Below, piece by piece: positions 54,684-63,394 of a DNA stretch of 64,000 bases (positions are counted from its first letter, which is position 1; each line of letters opens with the position of its first letter). The DNA is from Rhizobium sp. 18065. Its GTDB lineage: Bacteria > Pseudomonadota > Alphaproteobacteria > Rhizobiales > Rhizobiaceae. The DNA is taken from NCBI RefSeq assembly GCF_902706095.1, contig NZ_CACSJP010000009.1, positions 62,001-126,000 on the forward strand. The letters run 5' to 3'. The notes beneath the pieces are model-generated. The model saw only the letters and a list, made by a program, of their open reading frames with translations. It searched no databases and was not told where the DNA came from. The translations under genes and the position numbers were made by a program.

Positions 54684-54735
54684 GCTTAGGACACAGATTG
54701 GGCTTCCGGAACGGCGACGTTTTGGGGGCCTTTTC
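54684..54735 (+). ncRNA. Counter-transcribed antisense RNA (inc-alpha) between repB and repC
   Basis: On the plus strand, opposite to repABC, a promoter is visible: TTGACG (54649-54654), 17-base spacer, GATTCT (54672-54677). About 25 bases later the stem GGCTTCC (54701-54707) / GGGGGCC (54724-54730) is followed by TTTTCTTTTT, a rho-independent terminator. Size and place match the repABC ctRNA, which limits RepC synthesis and defines incompatibility. The exact 5' end is estimated. Confidence 0.75.
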
Positions 54736-54744
54736 TTTTTGCGA

Positions 54745-55743
54745 TTACGCTTCCTTCTTCTTCAGTTTCTCAGCTTGATGCTCCGCGAAGAGCCCAGGCA
54801 ATAGTTCGAGCACGAAGGTCGCGAATTCCGGCGTGGCCTTCTTGTCGATTGAAATTTCAAGCTTGCCACGGCCATCCTTGACCAGCGCCAGGCGTGTCCC
54901 CGTCGGCGTCGACAGGATACCCGGTGCGCCGCGTTCGACGCGACGCGGCTTCAGCTGTGCAATCATCGCCTTGACCCGGTCTGCAGACGGTAGGTCCTGG
55001 ACCGCATCCGACATGGCAAATCGCAATGCTTCCGGAAGGGCAGGGGTCTTGTCGAGCAAGTCGGCGAGTTGCTGCCAACCACCTCGCCCGACACCCGGGG
55101 CGGGCCCAATTGCATCGATGAGCTCCGCCGGCAGGGATTCGACGAGGCTCAACATCCTCGAGAGATCCGCCTTGTCCACAGACATGGCCGAGATGATGGT
55201 TTCACGCGAGAAACGATCCTTGAGCCGCGCCGCGAACCGCGCCTTCTCGATGAAGGTCAGGTCCTCGCGCTCGTTGTTTTCCTGGCCCTGTGCGATGACG
55301 AGCTGTTCATCCGTCATTTCGCGGACGATAGCTTTGACCGGCAGGCCCAGATCCGACACCACACGCAGCCGCCGGTGGCCGAAGGCGACCTGATAGCGGC
55401 CCGGCTCATCTGGGTGGGGCCGGACAAGAATAGGCACTTGCTGACCCTGGTCGCGAATGGATGCACGCAGACCATCGACGTCGCCCGGCATGCGGTCGCG
55501 GACAAAAGACGGCTCGATCGCGGCAGTGTCCAGCTCTACAACAGACTGGCCCTCGGCCAGTTTGCGCTCAATCTCGTTGGCGCGACGGCTCCGCTCATTC
55601 AAATCGCCAAGCGACCTGGTGACGGCCGCCATCGGTTTCGACTTTGCCGCATCGAGATGTGGACGGGAAAATGGCGGTGGCGCGGAAGGCTGGTCAGGCT
55701 TTGCGGTGCCGTTGAGCGAGGAGAGAAGATTTTTGCGGCTCAT
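54745..55743 (-). CDS. repB: Partition protein RepB (ParB family)
   Basis: A 332-residue RepB: N-terminal SRKNLLSSLNGTAKP (RepA interaction region), ParB core VAFGHRRLRVVSDLGLPVKA and a helix-turn-helix (SRETIISAMSVDKADLSRML), with the family C-terminal TPEFATFVLELLPGLF. It binds parS, which I place at 53019 and 53357. Its ATG overlaps the repA stop (ATGA). Confidence 0.96.
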   Translation of the reverse strand: MSRKNLLSSLNGTAKPDQPSAPPPFSRPHLDAAKSKPMAAVTRSLGDLNERSRRANEIERKLAEGQSVVELDTAAIEPSFVRDRMPGDVDGLRASIRDQGQQVPILVRPHPDEPGRYQVAFGHRRLRVVSDLGLPVKAIVREMTDEQLVIAQGQENNEREDLTFIEKARFAARLKDRFSRETIISAMSVDKADLSRMLSLVESLPAELIDAIGPAPGVGRGGWQQLADLLDKTPALPEALRFAMSDAVQDLPSADRVKAMIAQLKPRRVERGAPGILSTPTGTRLALVKDGRGKLEISIDKKATPEFATFVLELLPGLFAEHQAEKLKKKEA

Positions 55744-56975
55744 GATCTACCCCATGTCGCCTTGATCAGACCCTCGATCTCGGCGTTGACGTTGTTCATC
55801 GATTCCAGAGCCCGGTCGTAGGTCGTTCGAGTGAACTGGCTGCGCTCAACCTCAAAGAGGGTCTGGTTGGTTATTCCTGCATCCGATACGGCCGTGCTCT
55901 TCAGCATAGGATTGACCAGAACATCCTCGCCGAACATGGAGCGAAGAAATGCCACCATCTGGTTCTGTGGTCCGTCGGTTGGCTCGAAACGGGTGATCAG
56001 ATAGCGCATCCAGTTGTTGCTATCCTCAGCACCCGCATCAGCGATCTCGCCGAGTAGTGCGCTTGTCATCGCCAGGAACTGGTTCATCGACATGACGTCC
56101 AGCATTTGAGGATGGATAGTTATAAGGACCGATGTCGCGGCCGTCAGCGCCGAAAGTGTCAGGAAGCCGAGTTGGGGAGGGCAATCAATGACCACGACAT
56201 CATAGTCGTCACGAATCTCCTGGATCGCGGCCTGCAACCGGGCAAAAAACAGCACGTCGTCTGGCTTGCGCTGAAGCAGAGCCTTGGGCGTATCATGCTC
56301 AAATTCCATGAGTTCGAGATTGCCTGGAATAATGTGAAGATCGGGGATGTAGGTCCCGCGAATGATCTCCTGGATCGGCCGGCGCTCGTCATCGTATCGG
56401 ATCGCACCGTAGATTGTCTCATTTGGGCCAACGTCGAATTCCGGCTGGTTGCCGAAAAGAGCCGAAAGGCTGGCCTGTGGGTCAAGATCAACGGCGAGCA
56501 CGCGGTAGCCACGCAATGCAAGATATTGCGCAAGATGGGCAGCCGTCGTCGTCTTGCCCGATCCACCCTTGAAGTTCATGATAGATAGGACCTGAAGCTC
56601 CTCGCCCTCGCGCCGATGAGGCACATAGCGGCCGGTCGAACGTGCGGGTTTGTCCAGATGTGCCCGCATGGCTGCGATATCATGAACGGAATACATCCGT
56701 CGGCCGCCGGCCAGTGCCGGGCTGAATTCGTGCTCGCCTTCTTTGGCCGACTTTTTTTCCAGTCCAACTGCGGCGGTGCGAAGGTAACCCTCGGCTACTC
56801 CCAGAAGTTTAGCGGCTTCCGATGGTGTGAACGATCGAATTCCCTTACGGGCGTGGGGAGGGAAAATATTCGATTGATGCTCTTGCAGTCTGGCCGAAAG
56901 CGATGCCGCATGCGCCGTGATCTTCGAGCGCAGCGTGATTGTCTTTTTGATCTCAGCCTTTGCAGTATTCGTCAT
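55740..56975 (-). CDS. repA: Partition ATPase RepA (ParA family)
   Basis: A 411-residue RepA with the ParA P-loop MNFKGGSGKTTTAAHLA, Walker A' LAVDLDPQASLSALFG and Walker B VVIDCPPQLGFLTL, plus an N-terminal helix-turn-helix (SEAAKLLGVAEGYLRTAAVG) for operator binding. It drives segregation with RepB and represses the repABC promoter. Confidence 0.96.
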   Translation of the reverse strand: MTNTAKAEIKKTITLRSKITAHAASLSARLQEHQSNIFPPHARKGIRSFTPSEAAKLLGVAEGYLRTAAVGLEKKSAKEGEHEFSPALAGGRRMYSVHDIAAMRAHLDKPARSTGRYVPHRREGEELQVLSIMNFKGGSGKTTTAAHLAQYLALRGYRVLAVDLDPQASLSALFGNQPEFDVGPNETIYGAIRYDDERRPIQEIIRGTYIPDLHIIPGNLELMEFEHDTPKALLQRKPDDVLFFARLQAAIQEIRDDYDVVVIDCPPQLGFLTLSALTAATSVLITIHPQMLDVMSMNQFLAMTSALLGEIADAGAEDSNNWMRYLITRFEPTDGPQNQMVAFLRSMFGEDVLVNPMLKSTAVSDAGITNQTLFEVERSQFTRTTYDRALESMNNVNAEIEGLIKATWGRS

Positions 56976-57569
56976 CTTCTCGCCTGTTTCGCCTCGCCTG
57001 CGGATCGAGGCCAGAAAATGACCAAAGTCCGCACACGACGAATAAGACCCGTTTACGTTCGCCGGGCAAGCTCTTTAAGGTTAATGTTTCCTTAAATAAT
57101 CCGATTCCCGTTCCGGCTATTTCGATCTTTACTGTTTCTATTCAAGGCCTTGGTAGCACCACACCCGCCTAGTGATGTGGTGAGGAAAAAGTGTCGAAAA
57201 ACCGCATCCCCGTCTCATATCCGTGTCCTGTCCATCTTCTTTCAGTTTTTGCCCTCTCATTTTGCGACTCAGTGCGACTCACGATGCGAGATTCGATTTC
57301 CCTAAGTCGTGGAGGGAAAGAACAAAAACCAACTCCTTCCTTTCTCTCAAGCGGCGATTTTCACGTTCATTTGGATTGTTTGCCATCATGAGGATTTGAT
57401 CCAATTGTCGTGACAATCACCCGATACCCACACAGCATGGCAAGAAAAATAGAGCAGACAAACCATCAACGTGCACCAGTCAGTGCAAGGTCGGTCTGAC
57501 CGAAAACCACTTTTCATAAATGATTCCGACGTGTTGCCTCTTGCGCGTTAGAAATCGCGCATCAAGCCC

Positions 57570-57587
57570 ACTAACACTTTTGCTAGT
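57570..57587. promoter_or_regulatory. Lux-box-like dyad 1 before traI
   Basis: ACTAACACTTTTGCTAGT: halves ACTAACA and TGCTAGT form a 7-bp dyad (one mismatch) with a four-base centre and a CT-N12-AG core. It is 143 bases before the traI-like ATG. Confidence 0.6.
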
Positions 57588-57649
57588 CAACGTCCGCGGT
57601 TCAGTATTGGCTCAATCCGCGCTGGACACCCGAACAACGAGAATCACTC

Positions 57650-57667
57650 ACTAACACTTTTGCCAGT
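57650..57667. promoter_or_regulatory. Lux-box-like dyad 2 before traI
   Basis: ACTAACACTTTTGCCAGT, one base different from the site at 57570 and exactly 80 bases away. It is 63 bases before the traI-like ATG, a place suited to activation of the traI/trb promoter. Confidence 0.6.
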
Positions 57668-57729
57668 AGATCGAAGTTTCTTGCCCCGGCAAATCTTATC
57701 GCGTCATCAATGCAAGGGAGATTTGCTCG

Positions 57730-58356
57730 ATGCGCGTCATAGCCTTCAAGAGCCCAAAGGGCGAAGTTGAAAAGCGTCTCATCCACGAAATGTACCGGCT
57801 GTGCGCCCGCATGTTTTCAGGGCTGCGGGCACGGAAAGTCGGGTTCGGCTTCGGTGTGCAAGCCGACACTTTCGACGGAGTGAACACCGCCTACCTTTCT
57901 TACCGGGATCCGACTGATGCAGCTGTCGGCTGTGCACTCCCCGTATCAGTAGAAGGCGGATCAAGGATGCGAAACGTCTTTCCGCAGCGTTTGTCAGCAG
58001 GTCACCGGTCTACGCCTCGGAGAATAATCGAAAGTTCTCGCTCCTGCGTCGATACCAGAGCGATTGCCGACTGGGAGCAGGGCGGTCTCCATTTGGCGAT
58101 CTTCTTGATGTCCGCCGAAATCGCTGAGTGGCGCATCCGCAGCGGCTACCGCGAAATCGGCATGGCAACAGACCTCCGGCTCGATGGCATTTTTCGTCGA
58201 GCCGGTTGGCCTTTCATCCGTATGTGGCGGCCGTCACAGATCAATGAAACGGGAAGCATCGCTGGCGTCGTGCGCGCCGACCGACAAAGCTTCGATCCGC
58301 TCCGACCCAACAGCCATTCCTCGCACTTCGTACGCCTTGAAGAGAAGGCGGTTTGA
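57730..58356 (+). CDS. traI: LuxI/TraI-like autoinducer synthase homologue, probably altered
   Basis: A 208-residue LuxI-family protein in the place of Ti traI, first gene of the trb operon. Retained marks are DTFDGVNTAYL (the D-x-F-D pair) and RRIIESSRSCVDTR (Glu and Arg). Aligned from memory with TraI, three normally invariant residues are changed: Arg of the RARVF motif is Cys (LCARMF), the following Trp is Arg/Lys, and Arg of the GCxRLLP motif is Leu (GCALPV). It may therefore be inactive as an acyl-homoserine-lactone synthase or make another product. The frame is otherwise intact. Confidence 0.8.
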   Translation: MRVIAFKSPKGEVEKRLIHEMYRLCARMFSGLRARKVGFGFGVQADTFDGVNTAYLSYRDPTDAAVGCALPVSVEGGSRMRNVFPQRLSAGHRSTPRRIIESSRSCVDTRAIADWEQGGLHLAIFLMSAEIAEWRIRSGYREIGMATDLRLDGIFRRAGWPFIRMWRPSQINETGSIAGVVRADRQSFDPLRPNSHSSHFVRLEEKAV

Positions 58357-58358
58357 TC

Positions 58359-59330
58359 ATGATCAACAGCCAGAACCGCTCGCTGCCGCGACTTGTCAGC
58401 AAGCTTCGAAACGCCTTGGGAGATCATCTATGCGTCGCACTCGAAGACCCTGGTGTCGTCGAGATCATGCTCAACCCTGATGGGCGTCTGTTCATCGAAC
58501 GGCTTGGTCACGGTATGGCAGCGGCTGGCGAGATGACACGCTCTGCCGCGGAAACCGTCATCGGTAGCGTCGCCCATGTTCTGAACTCGGAGGTCGATGA
58601 CGATCGCCCAATCGTTTCGGGCGAACTGCCAATCGGTGGGCACCGATTTGAAGGATTGCTGCCACCGGTGGTCTCCGGACCATCTTTCACCATCCGTCGT
58701 CGCGCGTCCCGTCTCATACCTTTAGATGACTACGTGACCAGCAAGGTTATGGCATCAAAGCATGCGGAGTTCATTCGCAGCGCCATTGCCTTGAAGCTCA
58801 ACATCCTGGTTGCCGGTGGCACGGGCTCGGGCAAGACCACGCTCACCAACGCAATCCTCGCTGAAATCGTGGCAAGCTCACCAGATGATCGACTTGTCAT
58901 TCTGGAAGATACCGCCGAGATCCAGTGCGCCGCTGTGAACGCAGTCAGCCTGCACACCAGCGACGCCGTCGACATGTCGCGTCTCCTGAAGAGCACGATG
59001 CGCCTTAGACCGGACCGGATCATCGTTGGAGAGGTCCGTGACGGCGCAGCACTCACCATGTTGAAGGCCTGGAACACGGGGCACCCCGGAGGGATCGCAA
59101 CGATCCACTCGAACAGCGCGCGCTCCGCGCTCCAGCGTCTCGAGCAACTAACTGCAGAGGTGAGCCACCAGCCAATGCAGGCTGTCATCGGAGATGCAAT
59201 CGATCTGATCATCTCGATTGAACGAACGGCCAAAGGCCGGCGGATCAGCGAGATCCTTCACGTAACCCGATTTGCAGACGGCCAGTATCAGACCAAACCC
59301 TACGCAGAGGATAACCGCGATGCAGCATAA
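58359..59330 (+). CDS. trbB: Conjugal transfer ATPase TrbB
   Basis: ATG 58359 (GAAGGCGG upstream) gives 323 residues. VirB11/PulE-type hexameric ATPase: Walker [17 protein letters not shown], then [12 protein letters not shown] and the Asp/His boxes [17 protein letters not shown] and [13 protein letters not shown]. It powers pilus assembly or DNA transfer at the inner membrane. It begins three bases after the traI stop. Confidence 0.97.
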   Translation: MINSQNRSLPRLVSKLRNALGDHLCVALEDPGVVEIMLNPDGRLFIERLGHGMAAAGEMTRSAAETVIGSVAHVLNSEVDDDRPIVSGELPIGGHRFEGLLPPVVSGPSFTIRRRASRLIPLDDYVTSKVMASKHAEFIRSAIALKLNILVAGGTGSGKTTLTNAILAEIVASSPDDRLVILEDTAEIQCAAVNAVSLHTSDAVDMSRLLKSTMRLRPDRIIVGEVRDGAALTMLKAWNTGHPGGIATIHSNSARSALQRLEQLTAEVSHQPMQAVIGDAIDLIISIERTAKGRRISEILHVTRFADGQYQTKPYAEDNRDAA

Positions 59331-59697
59331 GAAGTCTTTCCTCGCCCTCATGCTGATCGCCGGCAAAGCAATCGCGGCCGCAACGCCTGCTTTCGCCAGC
59401 TCCGGCGGAAGTCTCCCATGGGAAGGACCGCTCGAGCAGATCCAGGAATCCATTACCGGCCCGGTCGCGGGTTATATCGCACTGGCTGCTGTCGCGATTG
59501 CCGGCGGCATGCTGATATTCGGTGGCGAGCTCAACGATTTCGCCCGAAGGCTAATGTACGTCGTCCTGGTCGCAGGCATTCTGCTCGGTGCCACTACGAT
59601 TGTGGGTCTGTTCGGTGCCACCGGCGCCTCAATCGGCTTGCCAAAGGAACCGGTCAGCCAACTTGTTCCGCACGGCGAAGGGGAGGGGGCCCGATGA
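59320..59697 (+). CDS. trbC: Conjugal transfer pilin TrbC
   Basis: ATG 59320, overlapping the trbB end, gives 125 residues with a long signal segment ([20 protein letters not shown]) and two hydrophobic helices ([33 protein letters not shown]), as in VirB2/TrbC pilin precursors. TraF encoded at 11046 is the expected processing enzyme. Confidence 0.95.
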   Translation: MQHKKSFLALMLIAGKAIAAATPAFASSGGSLPWEGPLEQIQESITGPVAGYIALAAVAIAGGMLIFGGELNDFARRLMYVVLVAGILLGATTIVGLFGATGASIGLPKEPVSQLVPHGEGEGAR

Positions 59698-59978
59698 GCC
59701 TCCACCGCAATCGCATCCACCGCGCCCTGTCGCGACCAAACCTCTTGATGGGCGCTGACCGCGAACTGGTGTTGATCACCGGACTTGCGGCCGTAATCCT
59801 GATCTTCGTCGTGCTGACGGTCTATTCCGCGCTTTTTGGCGTAGCAGTCTGGATCGTTATCGTCGGCCTGCTTCGCATGATGGCCAAGTCTGATCCGCTG
59901 ATGCGACAGGTCTATATCAGGCACATTTCCTACAAGTATCACTACCGGCCGACGACGGCGCCATGGCGAAAATACTAG
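59694..59978 (+). CDS. trbD: Conjugal transfer protein TrbD (VirB3-like)
   Basis: ATG 59694 overlaps the trbC stop (ATGA); 94 residues with two adjacent membrane helices ([34 protein letters not shown]) and a short conserved C-terminus. TrbD/VirB3 sits in the inner membrane with TrbE. Confidence 0.93.
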   Translation: MSLHRNRIHRALSRPNLLMGADRELVLITGLAAVILIFVVLTVYSALFGVAVWIVIVGLLRMMAKSDPLMRQVYIRHISYKYHYRPTTAPWRKY

Positions 59979-59988
59979 AGGTGTCCTG

Positions 59989-62445
59989 ATGGTTGTCCTC
60001 AAACGTTTCCGCGCCACCGGTCCGTCCTTCGCTGACCTGGTCCCCTATGCAGGCCTGGTCGACAACGGCGTCTTGCTCCTGAAGGACGGGAGCCTGATGG
60101 CCGGCTGGTACTTCGCCGGCCCGGACACCGAAAGTGCCACCGACCTCGAACGCAACGAGCTCTCCCGGCAGATCAATGCGATCCTGTCGAGGTTGGGCAC
60201 GGGCTGGATGATCCAGGTCGAAGCAATCCGGGTGCCGACGGTCGAATATCCTTCTCCAGAGCAGTGTCATTTCCCGGACCCTGTCACCCGCGCGATCGAT
60301 GCGGAGCGCAGGAGCCATTTCGGGCGAGAGCAGGGGCACTTCGAGAGCAAGCATGCGATCATTTTGACCTATCGGCCGCTCGAGTCGAAGAAGACGGCGT
60401 TTGCAAAATACATCTACTCGGACGAGGAGAGCCGGAAGAAATCCTATGCGGACACGGTCCTGTTCGTGTTTCGCAACGCCATCCGGGAAATCGAACAATA
60501 TCTGGCCAACACTCTGTCGATCACCCGCATGCAGACGCGCGAAGTCCGCGAAAGGGGAGGGGAGAGGACAGCGCGCTACGACGAGCTTTTCCAGTTTGTC
60601 CGCTTCTGCATCACGGGGGAGAGCCATCCGGTTCGCCTGCCTGAGGTCCCAATGTACCTCGACTGGCTGGTAACGGCGGAGCTGGAGCATGGCCTGACGC
60701 CGAAGGTCGAGAACCGGTTCCTCGCTGTCGTCGCCATCGATGGCCTACCGGCGGAGAGCTGGCCCGGAATCCTCAACAATCTCGACTTGATGCCGCTGAC
60801 CTACCGCTGGTCGTCGCGCTTCATTTTCCTCGATGCGGAAGAGGCACGCCAGAAGCTCGAACGCACCCGAAAGAAATGGCAGCAGAAGGTTCGCCCCTTC
60901 TTCGACCAGCTCTTCCAAACCCAGAGCCGATCGCTCGATCAGGACGCTATGACGATGGTCGCCGAGACCGAGGATGCCATAGCCCAGGCGTCCTCGCAGC
61001 TCGTCGCCTACGGCTACTATACCCCTGTGGTCATCCTTTTCGATGAAAACCGCGAAGCCTTGCAGGAAAAGGCAGAAGCTATCCGGCGGTTGCTTCAAGC
61101 CGAGGGCTTTGGAGCGCGCGTCGAGACTTTGAATGCGACCGATGCCTTCCTCGGCAGCCTGCCCGGCAACTGGTACGCCAACATCCGTGAGCCGCTGATC
61201 AACACAAGCAACCTCGCCGACCTCGTTCCCTTGAACTCAGTATGGTCGGGCAATCCGGTGGCGCCCTGCCCGTTCTATCCGCCGAACTCGCCACCGCTGA
61301 TGCAAGTGGCCTCGGGCTCAACGCCATTTTGCCTCAACCTGCATGTCGACGATGTCGGGCACACCCTGATCTTCGGGCCGACGGGCTCGGGCAAATCGAC
61401 CCTTCTCGCACTGATTGCCGCGCAATTCCGTCGCTACGAGTTCGCCCAGGTCTTTGCATTCGACAAGGGCAACTCGCTCCTCCCGCTGACGCTTGCTGCC
61501 GGCGGCGATCACTATGAGATCGGCAACGACCCATCCGGGGAGGGGAGGGCTCTGGCATTCTGCCCGCTGTTCGATCTCTCGACGGATGGACATCGGGCCT
61601 GGGCGACCGAGTGGGTTGAAATGCTCGTCGCCCTTCAAGGCGTCACCATCACGCCTGACCATCGCAATGCGATCTCACGCCAGATTGCACTGATGGCGAC
61701 CGCGCCCGGGAAGTCGCTCTCGGACTTCGTCAGTGGCGTGCAGCTGCGCGAGATCAAGGATGCGCTGCATCACTACACCGTCGATGGCCCGATGGGTCAG
61801 CTTCTCGACGCGGAAGAGGACGGCCTGACGCTCCGGACGTTTCAGTGCTTTGAGATCGAGCAGCTGATGAATATGGGCGAGCGTAATCTGGTGCCCGTCC
61901 TCACCTATCTCTTCCATCGGATCGAAAAACGGCTCGACGGCTCGCCGAGCCTGATCCTGCTGGATGAGGCATGGCTGATGCTTGGTCACCCGGTGTTCCG
62001 CGACAAGATCCGGGAATGGCTGAAGGTGCTGCGCAAAGCCAATTGCGCTGTCGTTCTAGCGACCCAATCGATCTCCGACGCCGAACGCTCCGGGATTATC
62101 GACGTACTGAAGGAATCCTGCCCGACAAAGATCTGCTTGCCCAACGGCGCCGCACGCGAGCCGGGTACCCGCGAATTCTATGAGCGGATCGGCTTCAACG
62201 AGCGTCAGATCGAGATTGTCTCAAGCGCCATTCCCAAGCGCGAATACTACGTCGCCACACCGGATGGGCGCCGACTTTTCGACATGTCACTCGGACAAGT
62301 GGCGCTGAGCTTTGTTGGCGCATCCGGGAAGGAAGACCTGAAGCGCATCCGGGAGCTGAAGGCGGACCATGGCCAAGACTGGCCGGCCCATTGGCTTGAA
62401 ATAAGAGGAGTTCACGATGCCGCATCGCTATTCAAAGCCCCATAA
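59989..62445 (+). CDS. trbE: Conjugal transfer ATPase TrbE (VirB4-like)
   Basis: ATG 59989 after GAGGTGTCCTG; 818 residues. VirB4/CagE domain in the N-terminal half; P-loop GPTGSGKSTLLALIAAQF near residue 465, Walker B SLILLDEAWLMLGHPVF. It is the largest ATPase of the mating channel. The end overlaps the trbJ start by 29 bases. Confidence 0.97.
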   Translation: MVVLKRFRATGPSFADLVPYAGLVDNGVLLLKDGSLMAGWYFAGPDTESATDLERNELSRQINAILSRLGTGWMIQVEAIRVPTVEYPSPEQCHFPDPVTRAIDAERRSHFGREQGHFESKHAIILTYRPLESKKTAFAKYIYSDEESRKKSYADTVLFVFRNAIREIEQYLANTLSITRMQTREVRERGGERTARYDELFQFVRFCITGESHPVRLPEVPMYLDWLVTAELEHGLTPKVENRFLAVVAIDGLPAESWPGILNNLDLMPLTYRWSSRFIFLDAEEARQKLERTRKKWQQKVRPFFDQLFQTQSRSLDQDAMTMVAETEDAIAQASSQLVAYGYYTPVVILFDENREALQEKAEAIRRLLQAEGFGARVETLNATDAFLGSLPGNWYANIREPLINTSNLADLVPLNSVWSGNPVAPCPFYPPNSPPLMQVASGSTPFCLNLHVDDVGHTLIFGPTGSGKSTLLALIAAQFRRYEFAQVFAFDKGNSLLPLTLAAGGDHYEIGNDPSGEGRALAFCPLFDLSTDGHRAWATEWVEMLVALQGVTITPDHRNAISRQIALMATAPGKSLSDFVSGVQLREIKDALHHYTVDGPMGQLLDAEEDGLTLRTFQCFEIEQLMNMGERNLVPVLTYLFHRIEKRLDGSPSLILLDEAWLMLGHPVFRDKIREWLKVLRKANCAVVLATQSISDAERSGIIDVLKESCPTKICLPNGAAREPGTREFYERIGFNERQIEIVSSAIPKREYYVATPDGRRLFDMSLGQVALSFVGASGKEDLKRIRELKADHGQDWPAHWLEIRGVHDAASLFKAP

Positions 62446-63220
62446 CTGGGGCGTCGCAACGATGACGGCTCTGATTGCGCTGTCGCCAATTGTCTTCGCT
62501 CACGCGGGAGCCGCCACAGGCGCCGCAACGGAATGGACGCAGCTCGCCAACAATGCGCAACTCATCGACCTTCTAAAAAGCTCTGGCCTGCAGGTCGACA
62601 ACCAGCTGACCCAGATCACCCAGTTGGCAGAGCAGATCCAGAACCAGCTAAAGATCTACGAGAACATGCTGCAGAACACGGCCCAGCTCCCTGACCACAT
62701 CTGGGGCCAGGTCGAAGGCGATCTCAATCGGCTTCGCGATATCGTCGACCAAGGACAAAGCATCTCGTTTTCCATGGGCAATGCTGACGATGTCCTTCAG
62801 CAGCGGTTCAAGGGCTATGCGGACCTGAAAACCAACCTGCCCAATGCTGAATCCTTCTCCAACACCTATCAGATCTGGTCGGATACGAACCGGGACACGA
62901 TCGGCAGCACGCTGAAGGCGGCAAGCCTGACTGCGGACCAGTTCGATACGGAAGAGGGCACGATGGACTCGCTGCGATCCATATCGGAGTCGGCCGATGG
63001 CCAGATGAAGGCGCTCCAGGTCGGACACCAGATCGCAGCCCAGCAGGTTTCCCAGATGCAGAAGCTGCGCGGTCTTGTCTCGCAGCAGACGACGATGATG
63101 GGGACGTGGCTCCAGTCCGAGCAGACGAACAAGGATCTCGCCCAGGCCCGGCGAGAGGAATTCTTCAAATCTGCCGCGCCCTCAACATCCGCCGGCGAAA
63201 AGATGAAGGTGGAATGGTGA
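62417..63220 (+). CDS. trbJ: Conjugal transfer protein TrbJ (VirB5-like)
   Basis: A 267-residue secreted protein: signal peptide (WGVATMTALIALSPIVFAHA), then long Gln-rich helices (VDNQLTQITQLAEQIQNQ, QQVSQMQKLRGLVSQQT) and a C-terminal REEFFKSAAP..EKMKVEW. Probably a minor pilus component. TrbK shares the ending (E-x-M-K-x-E-W). Confidence 0.95.
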   Translation: MPHRYSKPHNWGVATMTALIALSPIVFAHAGAATGAATEWTQLANNAQLIDLLKSSGLQVDNQLTQITQLAEQIQNQLKIYENMLQNTAQLPDHIWGQVEGDLNRLRDIVDQGQSISFSMGNADDVLQQRFKGYADLKTNLPNAESFSNTYQIWSDTNRDTIGSTLKAASLTADQFDTEEGTMDSLRSISESADGQMKALQVGHQIAAQQVSQMQKLRGLVSQQTTMMGTWLQSEQTNKDLAQARREEFFKSAAPSTSAGEKMKVEW

Positions 63221-63390
63221 GAACGAAACTGATCCTGGCCATCGCCGCTGCAGTCATCTCTCTCGGAGGAACGGGCCTCTGGTTCCTGATCTCGGAGAGA
63301 CAGGAAGCGCAAGAACGGCGCGAGAAGTTTTTCGGGTCGACGAAGGAGCATCCGACGTCGGGCGGCGATAAGATGAAGATCGAGTGGTGA
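63214..63390 (+). CDS. trbK: Entry-exclusion-type protein TrbK
   Basis: ATG 63214 overlaps the trbJ stop; 58 residues with one N-terminal membrane helix (LILAIAAAVISLGGTGLWFL) and a charged tail ending DKMKIEW. By place and size it is TrbK, which in Ti plasmids causes entry exclusion. It has no lipobox Cys, so it is probably membrane-anchored by its helix. Confidence 0.85.
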   Translation: MVRTKLILAIAAAVISLGGTGLWFLISERQEAQERREKFFGSTKEHPTSGGDKMKIEW

Positions 63391-63394
63391 TCGC

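Larger units (their letters stand above)
56976..57729. promoter_or_regulatory. repA-traI divergent control region
   Basis: About 750 bases between the divergent repA and traI-like starts, more A+T-rich than the genes. It must contain the repA promoter and the traI/trb promoter. Two lux-box-like dyads (57570 and 57650) lie in the traI half. No classical Ti tra box (ATGTGCAGATCTGCACAT) was seen. Confidence 0.6.

Noticed and set aside
56976..57729. Classical Ti-type tra boxes (ATGTGCAGATCTGCACAT)
   Set aside because: Looked for between repA and traI and around oriT; not found. Only the different ACT-N12-AGT dyads are present.
59917..60690. A 257-codon minus-strand open frame over trbD/trbE
   Set aside because: Shadow of trb genes, which form an uninterrupted operon on the plus strand.
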